A stretch of DNA of 64,000 nt, from assembly GCF_021010575.1 (NCBI RefSeq), contig NZ_JAJNAG010000006.1, forward strand, positions 61,147 through 125,146, read 5' to 3'. Below the pieces are notes generated by a model. The model saw only the letters and a list, made by a program, of their open reading frames with translations, had not been told where the DNA came from and did no database searches. This DNA is from Limnobaculum eriocheiris. GTDB lineage: Bacteria; Pseudomonadota; Gammaproteobacteria; Enterobacterales; Enterobacteriaceae. Shown here piece by piece: positions 21,901 through 28,739 of the stretch. A program made the position numbers and the translations under genes. Positions within the stretch are counted from its first letter, which is position 1, and every line of letters begins with the position of its first letter.

Positions 21901-22426
21901 TAACTACCGTACCAATAATCAGTCAGACTGGACAGGCCTGAGCGGCTCCCTGATGGCTGGCGGCGGCTACAACTGGGCCCTAACCCCTGAACTGAGTGCC
22001 GGACCGGTTGCCGCACTGAACTATACGGTGTTATCGCACCCGGACATTAGTGAAAATGGCTGCGGCAGCGCCTGTTTGAAACTGGATGCTAAAACCTATA
22101 ATTCTCTGCGCTCCAGTATCGGTATTGGCAGCACGTTGGATCTGTCGAAGGCAACAGGTAAGGGAATCAAAGCCAACCTGCAACTGACCTGGAATCATGA
22201 ATATCTGGATACTGATTTGGTACAAAACGCCAGTTTCAGCGGCTATGATAACGTTTCATTTAGTAGCAAAAACCGGATCACCGGCCGTGATTCTGCTGGC
22301 GTACAGGGCAATTTGAGCTATCAGATTAATAAAGACGTGACGGTTAGCGTTGGTGTATCCAGCGATCTGTTCCGCTCTGGTTATAACTCTGTGTCAGGGA
22401 ATGCTTCGGTAAACTGGCGTTTTTAA
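18977..22426 (+). CDS. Autotransporter with zinc-metalloprotease-like passenger domain
   Basis: A 1149-residue type Va autotransporter. Signal peptide: residues 1-21, cleavage after AEA. Residues about 25-380 form a protease-like region: zinc motif HELAHSLGI at 172-180, an acidic Asp/Glu then Thr/Pro/Asp-rich insert at about 191-245, a CSAC cysteine pair, and a Met-containing segment SLMSHQNYRNY before ELAVLQDMGY. A beta-helical passenger (about 385-800) and the linker NALNQLSPANYSAMF follow. The beta-barrel spans about 866-1149 and ends NWRF. The position ten residues after the first histidine, usual for the third metzincin ligand, is serine. AAGGA lies six bases before the ATG, and a possible TTGAAC -35 is at 18884. 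The upstream DNA is very AT-rich. Family by architecture; protease activity is inferred. Confidence 0.82.
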   Translation: MKKLIIPLSLPILLLGPSAEATDNYLVSNLKGTSVFQVTFFDQDEAPEVHPDAEPIPASTWTLNDQLKTKVLYGINYWAEVINPRPGQLPVLIDITTINEENAAAGSEFVYEDQYSLTALQAALLGQDPGTSPLGSHAQMVLGKMDYDTLDYVPSLLPRSTTQADTFSIALHELAHSLGINSNISGQTNQFDEEQDDESEEDGETTADTPATDTDTPASDTPSTPNSDTANTPIAPDSGTEDSKPYSSSTYGSWVTHLRDDNGRPMQPNQAILCSACENPYSDDAFDVRQDKGYFTGQYVSEVLAGAMPGVPVKMLGNDGKIDTDYMSHIELKNSLMSHQNYRNYTTFMEAELAVLQDMGYQIERRNFFGFSVYGDNQTIINQHGYSLWDADGQTYVPDQYNTSTLGLGLHIYGSNNQLHQAADILTSGAGSAGIRVDGENNTLIIEPETRVYADGLNGRGVMFTYGKEHNFIHRGDIQANGDMGIAALFDFGNNLLGNTTEYRGSFIHYVNSEAADLLPELDGALVDNVDISGRLAGKDAAIYISPNALVNNINILSGARLEGGIYSDYNQKDDSGQQRLTQLTFGKLADDSGRSTDEADANFNLRYDNNISGINNLALNLLGGKTSLNGTHQVYSVNVEPGAILGGNSKYTLNNDGLFSNHGVVAPGNSMGRIDIQGNYQQGQNGQLLLEIASDGSSDIFTVSGTADLNGQLTFVPQAGWYPSGWTQNTHNMLSFGSTVGEFSEANSQLESSTLKLQITPQSNGLYQLSMLRDNNAYSQYALDDNARRVGRALDQIVINAQSDLQSLFSALDFTNSATIANALNQLSPANYSAMFASSLNREQQIADIISAQNTPTADSSEAGPRAFAIPFGGGFWQDRQGNSVGYNASSYGIIFGAEKPNEADPNWTLGFHGAVSGQTVKVKSPENGTGKTTAFNLGLHTRYAQDPMAGLYLFGNGRIGIEDGSMDHSVRIGNYRTNNQSDWTGLSGSLMAGGGYNWALTPELSAGPVAALNYTVLSHPDISENGCGSACLKLDAKTYNSLRSSIGIGSTLDLSKATGKGIKANLQLTWNHEYLDTDLVQNASFSGYDNVSFSSKNRITGRDSAGVQGNLSYQINKDVTVSVGVSSDLFRSGYNSVSGNASVNWRF

Positions 22427-22440
22427 GCCATGATTTAAAC

Positions 22441-22470
22441 ATATGCCCTGTTTTTTTAAACAGGGCATAT
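22441..22470. terminator. Hairpin after the autotransporter gene
   Basis: A perfect 13-base-pair inverted repeat (ATATGCCCTGTTT / AAACAGGGCATAT) with a TTTT loop, between the convergent autotransporter and DUF3142 genes. No T tract follows the stem, so it may act as a transcript-end stabiliser rather than a classical terminator. Confidence 0.6.
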
Positions 22471-22484
22471 CAATAACCGGGCAA

Positions 22485-23195
22485 TCAGCCTGAATTCAAC
22501 AAAAAAACCACTTCACCACCATAATAAGGCGACTGAGAGAGTCGCTGCTGCCACTGCTTATCCCACTCCCCGTACTGAACCAGACCAATGCGAAAAGGAA
22601 TAGTTAAACCAAGCAATGCGGGCAAATAGGCATCGTAGTTGGTTACTGTCTTACGCCCCTGATAGGTTTGCACCACCAGTTCATCTACCGGCAGTTGATT
22701 AAGCTGGTTCACATTCCCGGTTTTTGCCCAGTCCAACAGTCCAGTAACGCTTAAGGGGCAACCTTTTGGCAGTTTGTTCCGTAATCGGCTTAAGAATTCT
22801 GCGTACTTATCAAGCTGGTAACTGGCTGCATCAAAATCAATTTGGATACCAACGCGCTGATTGCCCGCGGCAATCCATTTTTCCCGCAGCACCAGTATGC
22901 CATCCAACATTGGCTCCGGGATATCCAGTGTAGTAACCCGGATTGATAACCAAAGTTTAGGTGCTTTCAGCCGACTGACCGGAATACCTTTACTCCACAG
23001 CCGGGCTTTTCCCTGTTGGCGAACGATTTCCCCCTGATAGAGATAAAGCGCCGACATCTGGTGCAGCACGGGCTGAGGACGAACCCCAGCCCACAGCCAA
23101 AACATTTGATACTGGCTGGCATCAACCCCGCTTTGAGCCGGGCAAACCACCGGGCTCAATAACAGGCTTAGTGCCAGTAAAACACGTTTAATCAC
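22485..23195 (-). CDS. DUF3142 family secreted protein
   Basis: A 236-residue exported protein. An N-terminal signal peptide (IKRVLLALSLLLSPVVCPAQ) is followed by a domain with FWLWAGVRPQPVL, IQIDFDAASYQLDKY and DELVVQTYQGR, which I associate with DUF3142, a glycoside-hydrolase-like TIM-barrel family of unknown function. I place the start at GTG 23195, whose bases overlap the upstream stop as GTGA and yield a clean signal peptide. The next GTG upstream (23222) would add a polar extension. Translation is therefore coupled to the preceding gene, which is interrupted by an amber codon. Confidence 0.75.
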   Translation of the reverse strand: MIKRVLLALSLLLSPVVCPAQSGVDASQYQMFWLWAGVRPQPVLHQMSALYLYQGEIVRQQGKARLWSKGIPVSRLKAPKLWLSIRVTTLDIPEPMLDGILVLREKWIAAGNQRVGIQIDFDAASYQLDKYAEFLSRLRNKLPKGCPLSVTGLLDWAKTGNVNQLNQLPVDELVVQTYQGRKTVTNYDAYLPALLGLTIPFRIGLVQYGEWDKQWQQRLSQSPYYGGEVVFLLNSG

Positions 23196-24919
23196 CAGTA
23201 GTAACGCAGTTTCTCTGCCCACACCGATCCTTTGTAATCACGTTTTAACTGCTGGAACCAGGATTTACGCACGTTGCTATCTATTTCCTGTCTATCACAG
23301 CTGTTATAACCTGAAGGGGCGTAACACATTATCGCGCGATACAGGGCATAGCTTTTATCTTCCGGCTCGGCATTAGGGTTAGCCATCACTTGTTGATAAC
23401 GAGTCAAACGGCTCTGCACTTTGCCTTTAAACATAGCTGGTGCATCGTTTAATTCCCATTGCAAACCATATTCCATACCGGTATCAACCCGGGTTTCCGT
23501 CAGGCGGAAAAATTCCCCTATACAGTTAAGGGCATGTCCATCTTTAGGCTGCTGTGCCAGTACTTCAGCCGTCTTATCCAGCGATGCGCAGTGATACCCT
23601 TTCTCGGTATTGCTGCCATCCCAGTCAAATACGGTGATATTTACATCACCCAGCTTCTCTTTATCAAACTTCAGCGATACCGCCTCTTTACCCGTAGCAC
23701 GATCTTTCAGGTAATCCGGATAGTTTCCGGTAATTAAATCGCGGGTAAGCAGCGTATGCAGCGCAATAACACGCTCTTCATTACTTACACCGGTCGTTAC
23801 CTGCTGACGTAGCAATGCGGCATCAGCGATATCCTTTAACACTAAGGAGCGGAAACGAAGTGAAGTCACCGGACTATTAGCAGCAAACACCTGCTCAGGT
23901 TTGCCCTGATAGGCCAGTGAATTAGTCAGCATCAACTGTAGAAACTGTTGCTGAATTGCAGTGGTTTTTAAGGTTAATAAATGACGCCAGTGCGCTTCGG
24001 CCTGAGGCCATTTTTTCTGGGCCTGTAATGCCTGCCCTAAAAGAACCTGAAGACTGAAATCAATGGTATCCGTCAACGCTTGTGTGGTTGCCGCAGGAAT
24101 AGCAGACTCTACTTTGGCGTACTCTTTTGGCAGATAGAACAGCCATGCATTATGTAAATAGTTCCAGGCTGAGGTCATGCCAGCCTTTTCAAACATGGGC
24201 TTATAGCCGTCAATTTCAGCTTCGGTTACCAAAATGGCCTTAGGGCGGGACTGATACCCTTCCCGCAAACGGCGCAGCATTTGAGTCAGAGTTAACATTG
24301 GCGTATCCGGTGCTGAAACAAACTGATTATCCACGGATTCCCATGCCGCACTGCTCAGTAGTTTGGTATCCACTTCATTCACCAAAGACTGTAGCGCCTC
24401 CATATTGGCCACCCGCCTCAGCGCCTGCTCGGAGCTTTTAGCCAGAGCATCCCAGTCAGAAGCAAACCAGTAAATACGACGATACAGGTCCTGGGTTGAT
24501 GATGCATATTGTCCATCAGGATAAGCGGCAAGGTACTCCTTCGCCTTTTGGCCTGCCAATGCGGTCAGGGTTTTATCGCTTTTGGTAACGTCAAACATGC
24601 CATACTCATCTAATGCATGTTCAACGGCCTGATTTAACGCAACGCGAAACAGCATATAAGTGGCCGTTTCCGCCACCCAAGGTTGGCTGGCCTTCAGCAG
24701 GTTCTGAAAGCCCATCGTGGCCTCGCTAAAGTTCCCATTGTAAAAATAAGCGGCGCTGAGTAAGTAATTATGCAGATCGGCGGCGTGGGATTTTTCAGCA
24801 AAAGCAACGGTTGAAACATCTGCCAGTGCAGGGTCAACCAAAATATTCATACGCTGATGGGCTAAATCTTTACGCTGCTCCGGCGTAAGATCTTTATCAT
24901 CAATCAGCAACTGGAAAAA
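23192..24919 (-). pseudogene. C-terminal part of an exported helical-repeat protein, after an in-frame TAG
   Basis: This continuation, about 575 codons, is in the same frame as the upstream ORF that stops at TAG 24920-24922. No frame change is needed to join them, giving a 724-codon gene. The region is almost entirely alpha-helical with repeated amphipathic pairs (for example ALQAQKKWPQAEAHWRHLL, typical of TPR-like repeats) and ends KLRYYW, overlapping the DUF3142 start. On its own it has no ATG with a ribosome-binding site near its 5' end; a TTG at 24910 is weak. I do not recognise the family with confidence. Without readthrough or reinitiation this part is silent. Confidence 0.7.
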
Positions 24920-25366
24920 CTACCCTAACGCTGTCGGAGTGTTAGAAACCATTCGCCCACGACCACCCAGCAGCATCTTATCTGACAGATCCAGAGCGCT
25001 GATATCAACACCTAGCTGGTCCGCCAGCTTTTTCAGTGCGGGTATATCAACGCGGGTGATAGCAAAACCATATTCATTAACACCGGAAGGGGGAGCGATA
25101 CGAAGAATGCTAAAAGGTAATTCACGGCTGCGGCCCGGTTCGGTCGCAACAGGCGCATACAGGGAAGCAAACTGATGCTTGTCCGATTCCAGCAGCAATA
25201 AATTGGCACGGGTATCGTTATTTATCCACAAAAACGGATAGCTAACCAAAGGAAGAGAGCAAGGTGCAAGCCAAAAATCACAACCATCACCATCAAAAGA
25301 AGCCTGTGCCGGTTGACACAATAATCCGGTAAGGCATGCCGCTAAAAAAAGCTTTTTCACTCGCAT
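24920..25366 (-). CDS. N-terminal part of an interrupted exported protein
   Basis: 148 residues with a signal peptide (MRVKKLFLAACLTGLLCQPAQA), then a domain beginning SFDGDGCDFWLAPCSLPLVSYP (paired cysteines suggest a periplasmic disulfide) and continuing to SNTPTALG before TAG. The reading frame stays open for 575 codons beyond that TAG, so this is the amino-terminal fifth of a larger periplasmic or outer-membrane-associated protein. It is first gene of a two-gene unit with the DUF3142 gene. The family is not recognised. As it stands the product would be truncated before the helical-repeat domain. Confidence 0.65.
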   Translation of the reverse strand: MRVKKLFLAACLTGLLCQPAQASFDGDGCDFWLAPCSLPLVSYPFLWINNDTRANLLLLESDKHQFASLYAPVATEPGRSRELPFSILRIAPPSGVNEYGFAITRVDIPALKKLADQLGVDISALDLSDKMLLGGRGRMVSNTPTALG

Positions 25367-25449
25367 AAACTCCCTGTCATAATTGAATTCATTTGCCGCT
25401 TTTTATCATAATATTTATGGGTTATCACCATATGATTGATGGCCCAATA

Positions 25450-25938
25450 TCAGGCTAATTCTGAAAATTCGACTTGCTCAGGTTTAACAATACGTTGGTA
25501 ATCTTCCACATTAAGCAGCAGCGATTTTTCTAACGATCCGGCATTAAATACCATCTCATCCAATTGTTGAAATAACAAAGGATCAACCACCAGCTTAAGG
25601 TCAGGGTGAAAGCTAAAAGGCGGTATCGCACCAAATACACACTGAGTCAGCATCATGACCTCTTGTGGGCTGGCCAGCGATGCCCGCGTTCCACCCAGTT
25701 TCTGAGCCAGCATCAGCAAGTTGGCCTTACGATGGGCGGGAAGTACTGCCAGAACATGTTGCTTAATACCGTTGCCTTTTACATGACAAACCAGCGCCTT
25801 GGCACCCTGCTCAATCTGCGTTCCTCTGGCTTTGACCGCCTCTTCAGAACGACCCGCGCGGGCATGTTCAATAACCCGATAGCGCGCCTGCCCACCATCC
25901 AATAAGGTAATAAGCTGGTTAAAGATAGCTGATGACAC
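25450..25938 (-). CDS. YbaK/ProX-type aminoacyl-tRNA deacylase (YeaK-like)
   Basis: A 162-residue member of the YbaK/INS superfamily of trans-editing factors that hydrolyse mischarged aminoacyl-tRNAs. It follows E. coli YeaK closely: GAKALVCHVKGNGIKQHVLAV, GTRASLASPQEV, then CVFGAIPPFSFHPDLKLVVDP with the family's GAIPPF loop. E. coli YeaK deacylates mischarged Ser- and Thr-tRNAs. I chose GTG at 25938 because AGGGGA lies just upstream and the homology begins there. A longer open frame upstream lacks similarity. It is divergent from the YheO-like regulator. Confidence 0.85.
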   Translation of the reverse strand: MSSAIFNQLITLLDGGQARYRVIEHARAGRSEEAVKARGTQIEQGAKALVCHVKGNGIKQHVLAVLPAHRKANLLMLAQKLGGTRASLASPQEVMMLTQCVFGAIPPFSFHPDLKLVVDPLLFQQLDEMVFNAGSLEKSLLLNVEDYQRIVKPEQVEFSELA

Positions 25939-26061
25939 AATATTTCCCCTGTGTAAGCTGCAAGATGTCGGAAAGCATACTCGTTCCTCCGTCAGATATG
26001 CTATAAACTTCTTATCATATTGTATAAGAGTCAACAGAAAGTAAAACCGGACACCTGACTG

Positions 26062-26721
26062 ATGCCATCAAATAAACAATCCTCTTTATCCATTAAAAAT
26101 GAAAACCAACTATTGCTGCGTGAGGCGAAAAAAATAGCGGAGGCGCTGGGCAAAATGTTTGCTCCCAGCTGTGAGGTGGTATTACACGATTTAACACATC
26201 CGGAACATGCCATTATCGCTCTGGAAAACTCGCTTTCGGGAAGACAAATTGGCGACCCTGCAACAGAGATGGGGCTGGCAAGAATTCAGGACGGTCAATT
26301 CCCCGACGTGGTACAAAACTATGAAAATCATTTTCCCGATGGCAGACCGGCTAAAAGCACCTCGATAGGGCTAAGAAACAGTCAGGGTGAATACGTCGCC
26401 GCCCTGTGCCTGAATTTGGATATTTCACTGTTTAATACTATGCAGCAGGTACTTAACCAGCTAACCGCCGTGAATAACCATGAAGCCCCCCTGAATGAAT
26501 CATTAAGATCCTGGAAGCTGGACGACATCAGAGCAGAGATTAACCGCTACGCCGCCACGCTGAACACCCAGCCGCGCGCCCTCTCCTCTCAACAGCGGCA
26601 AAAGCTCATCCGCCACTTATCCGATCAGGGAATGTTACAACTACGCGGAGCAGCAGCAGCCGCTGCCGATACCCTAGGCATCTCCAGAGTTTCAATTTAC
26701 AACGCGCTGAAAGGGCAGTGA
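26062..26721 (+). CDS. YheO-like PAS-domain transcriptional regulator
   Basis: 219 residues. An N-terminal PAS-like YheO domain (about residues 20-130, with GKMFAPSCEVVLHDL and ALCLNLDIS) is followed by a C-terminal helix-turn-helix (about 190-217, AADTLGISRVSIYNALKGQ). Proteins of this layout are DNA-binding regulators, often of amino-acid catabolism. The ligand is unknown here. It is divergent from the YeaK-like gene across 123 bases and upstream of a decayed AEC-type transporter gene, either of which could be or have been its target. It is followed by a strong terminator. Confidence 0.8.
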   Translation: MPSNKQSSLSIKNENQLLLREAKKIAEALGKMFAPSCEVVLHDLTHPEHAIIALENSLSGRQIGDPATEMGLARIQDGQFPDVVQNYENHFPDGRPAKSTSIGLRNSQGEYVAALCLNLDISLFNTMQQVLNQLTAVNNHEAPLNESLRSWKLDDIRAEINRYAATLNTQPRALSSQQRQKLIRHLSDQGMLQLRGAAAAAADTLGISRVSIYNALKGQ

Positions 26722-26743
26722 GTGATATTGCTCAGACATAAAC

Positions 26744-26770
26744 AAACGGCGGCCTTTGGCCGCCGTTTCT
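26744..26770 (+). terminator. Terminator of the YheO-like gene
   Basis: A perfect 11-base-pair inverted repeat (AAACGGCGGCC / GGCCGCCGTTT) with a TTT loop begins 22 bases after the stop codon. Confidence 0.85.
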
Positions 26771-26787
26771 CATAACACTCAGTCAAA

Positions 26788-26836
26788 TTAAAATCTGACC
26801 TTAAACCCTACCGACCCGGTACCGTATTCGCGATGG
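26788..26836 (-). pseudogene. Relic C-terminus of an outer-membrane beta-barrel protein
   Basis: Read on the - strand, this stretch encodes SHREYGTGSVGFKVRF followed by TAA. That is the alternating pattern and terminal phenylalanine of an autotransporter or porin last strand. Nothing upstream continues the frame as a barrel, so only the 3' end of a deleted gene appears to remain. Confidence 0.45.
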
Positions 26837-26861
26837 CTGGCAAATTAGCTCAGTTATTTGT

Positions 26862-27104
26862 ACTCTGAAACTTATCGTGCAGCCGTTTATTGTCTGGCTG
26901 TTAGCCGTTGCGCTCAATCTCCCTCCGATGAAGACACAGGTTGTGGTTCTACTGGGGTCAATGGCGGTTGGCGTTAATGTTTATCTGATGGCGCGGCAGT
27001 TTAACGTTATCGTTGGTCCGGCGGCATCCAGTATGGTGATATCAACGATTCTGTCAGCAATAACTACACCGCTGATTCTGACACTCATTAGCGTTCGGGT
27101 TTAA
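26862..27104 (+). pseudogene. Relic 3' end of an AEC-family transporter
   Basis: The frame reads LKLIVQPFIVWLLAVALNL, then GSMAVGVNVYLMARQF and two further hydrophobic segments, ending ISVRV. This is the C-terminal third of an auxin-efflux-carrier (AEC) type permease, in which a G(A/V)N-YL motif in the penultimate helix is usual. There is no start codon with a ribosome-binding site and the first two thirds of the gene are absent. The break abuts the outer-membrane-protein relic, marking a deletion scar. Confidence 0.6.
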
Positions 27105-27179
27105 CCCGCTAAAAAATTTTGGTCTACAATAACATACTGAATCATTTAGTTACCCATTGATAATAAGGAGAAGCTCACC

Positions 27180-27863
27180 ATGTACCAGCTGTATATTGCT
27201 AATAAAAATTACTCATCATGGTCACTTCGCCCCTGGGTTTTACTCAGCCAGTTAGGTATTTCTTTTGAGGAGCATATTGTTCCATTCAACACGGGTTCCA
27301 ATTGGGAGCAGTTTCGCAGCTTCTCACCATCCGGCAAAGTTCCCTGTCTGGTTGATGATGAAACGGTGATCTGGGATTCGCTGGCCATTACAGAATATCT
27401 GGCGGAATCCTATCCTGAAGTCTGGCCGGACTCCCGGGAAGCGCGCGCCTGGGCCCGCTGCGCCAGCGCAGAAATGCATTCCGGGTTCAATGTATTACGC
27501 AACAGTTGCCCAATGAGCGTTGGAGTGCGGGTCCGCCCACATCAGTTGTCAGAGCCATTAATCACCGAACTGGCACGATTGAGTGAGCTGTGGGAACAAG
27601 GGTTAAATCTGTTTGGTGGCCCATTTCTGGCGGGTAAAAAATTTACCGCCGTAGATGCCTTTTTTGCTCCCGTTGCGTTCAGAATTCAAAGCTATGATTT
27701 ACCGGTTTCTTCGGTTGCTAAAGCTTATGCAGAGCGCTTGCTAAACCTTCAGTCAATGATGGAGTGGGAAGAAGAGGCATTAAAAGAGGTATGGAGGGAA
27801 GAGGGGCATGAGCAGGACACGCTGGCGGTTGGTATGTTATTAAGCGATTTAAGAGCCGAATAG
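27180..27863 (+). CDS. Glutathione S-transferase family protein
   Basis: 227 residues. An N-terminal thioredoxin-like domain (about 1-80: LYIANKNYSSWSLRPWVLL, SPSGKVPCLVDD with the cis-proline, and SLAITEYLAESYP) joins an all-helical C-terminal domain (about 90-215, with FTAVDAFFAPVAFRI). The SSWSLRPW variant belongs to a bacterial GST subgroup in which serine, not tyrosine, is the likely thiol-activating residue. AAGGAG lies upstream of ATG. It is monocistronic, with a hairpin after it. The substrate is unknown. Confidence 0.9.
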   Translation: MYQLYIANKNYSSWSLRPWVLLSQLGISFEEHIVPFNTGSNWEQFRSFSPSGKVPCLVDDETVIWDSLAITEYLAESYPEVWPDSREARAWARCASAEMHSGFNVLRNSCPMSVGVRVRPHQLSEPLITELARLSELWEQGLNLFGGPFLAGKKFTAVDAFFAPVAFRIQSYDLPVSSVAKAYAERLLNLQSMMEWEEEALKEVWREEGHEQDTLAVGMLLSDLRAE

Positions 27864-27876
27864 CGACAAAAACAGT

Positions 27877-27900
27877 ACGACCAGCACAATTGCTGGTCGT
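27877..27900. terminator. Hairpin between convergent GST gene and rlmB
   Basis: A perfect ten-base-pair inverted repeat (ACGACCAGCA / TGCTGGTCGT) with loop CAAT. Confidence 0.7.
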
Positions 27901-27931
27901 AGTCACAAATGCATTGCCGCGTGATTAAGCC

Positions 27932-28666
27932 TTACTCTCCGCGCTGGCGCACAATCTCAAACAGGCATATACCGGTGGCTACCGATACGTTTAGCGATGA
28001 CACACTCCCGACCATGGGAATACTAATCAGCTCATCACAGTGTTCACGCGTCAGGCGGCGCATGCCTTCCCCTTCTGCCCCCATCACTAAAGCTACCGGA
28101 CCGGTAAATTTAGTTTGATATAACGTATGGTCAGCTTCTCCCGCCGTTCCCACAATCCAGACGTTCTGCTCTTGCAGATAACGCAGTGTTCGGGCCAGAT
28201 TAGTCACACGAATCAGAGGAACGGTTTCTGCCGCACCGCTGGCCACTTTCTTCGCCGTTGCATTCAACTGGGCTGAACGATCGCGAGGTACAATGACCGC
28301 ATGAACGCCGGCAGCATCGGCACTACGCAAACAGGCCCCCAGATTATGCGGGTCCGTTACACCATCCAGCACTAACAGGAAGGGTTTTTCCAGCCCTTCA
28401 ATCAGGCCCGGCAGATCGTTTTCCTGATACTGACGACCTTCTTCCACTCTGGCAATAATCCCCTGATGCACCGCGCCTTCAGCCTTATTATCCAGCCACT
28501 GGCGATTAGCCACCTGAACCGAAATGCCGTTTTGTTCAATTTCCTGAATCAGCGGCTGTAGACGACGATCTTCACGGCCTTTAAGGATAAACACTTCAAT
28601 AAAACGCTGAGGATCGCGCTCTAACAGTGATTGAACAGCGTGGATCCCGTAAATAATTTCACTCAT
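27932..28666 (-). CDS. rlmB: 23S rRNA (guanosine-2'-O-)-methyltransferase RlmB
   Basis: SPOUT-class enzyme that methylates the 2'-O of G2251 in the peptidyl-transferase P loop, using S-adenosylmethionine. It has 244 residues. An N-terminal L30e-like RNA-binding domain is followed by the knotted SPOUT domain with the three signature motifs [24 protein letters not shown] and [19 protein letters not shown]. Last gene of nsrR-rnr-rlmB, the order found in E. coli. A terminator-like hairpin separates it from rnr, so its expression may be partly attenuated or processed. Confidence 0.97.
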   Translation of the reverse strand: MSEIIYGIHAVQSLLERDPQRFIEVFILKGREDRRLQPLIQEIEQNGISVQVANRQWLDNKAEGAVHQGIIARVEEGRQYQENDLPGLIEGLEKPFLLVLDGVTDPHNLGACLRSADAAGVHAVIVPRDRSAQLNATAKKVASGAAETVPLIRVTNLARTLRYLQEQNVWIVGTAGEADHTLYQTKFTGPVALVMGAEGEGMRRLTREHCDELISIPMVGSVSSLNVSVATGICLFEIVRQRGE

Positions 28667-28696
28667 GTCTCAGTTCTTCTTTAATACAATATAAAA

Positions 28697-28722
28697 GCAG
28701 GGCGACACCCTGGCCGCCCTGC
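28697..28722 (-). terminator. Hairpin in the rnr-rlmB intergenic region
   Basis: GCAGGGCG / CGCCCTGC eight-base-pair stem with a ten-base loop, followed on the - strand by TTTT. It could be a partial terminator or an RNA-processing site between rnr and rlmB. Confidence 0.6.
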
Positions 28723-28739
28723 GATAATGACCGGACAGA

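Noticed and set aside
22485-27104. Prophage or insertion sequence in the accessory block
   Set aside because: No integrase, transposase, terminal repeats or phage structural genes are visible. The block looks like ordinary accessory genes and deletion remnants.
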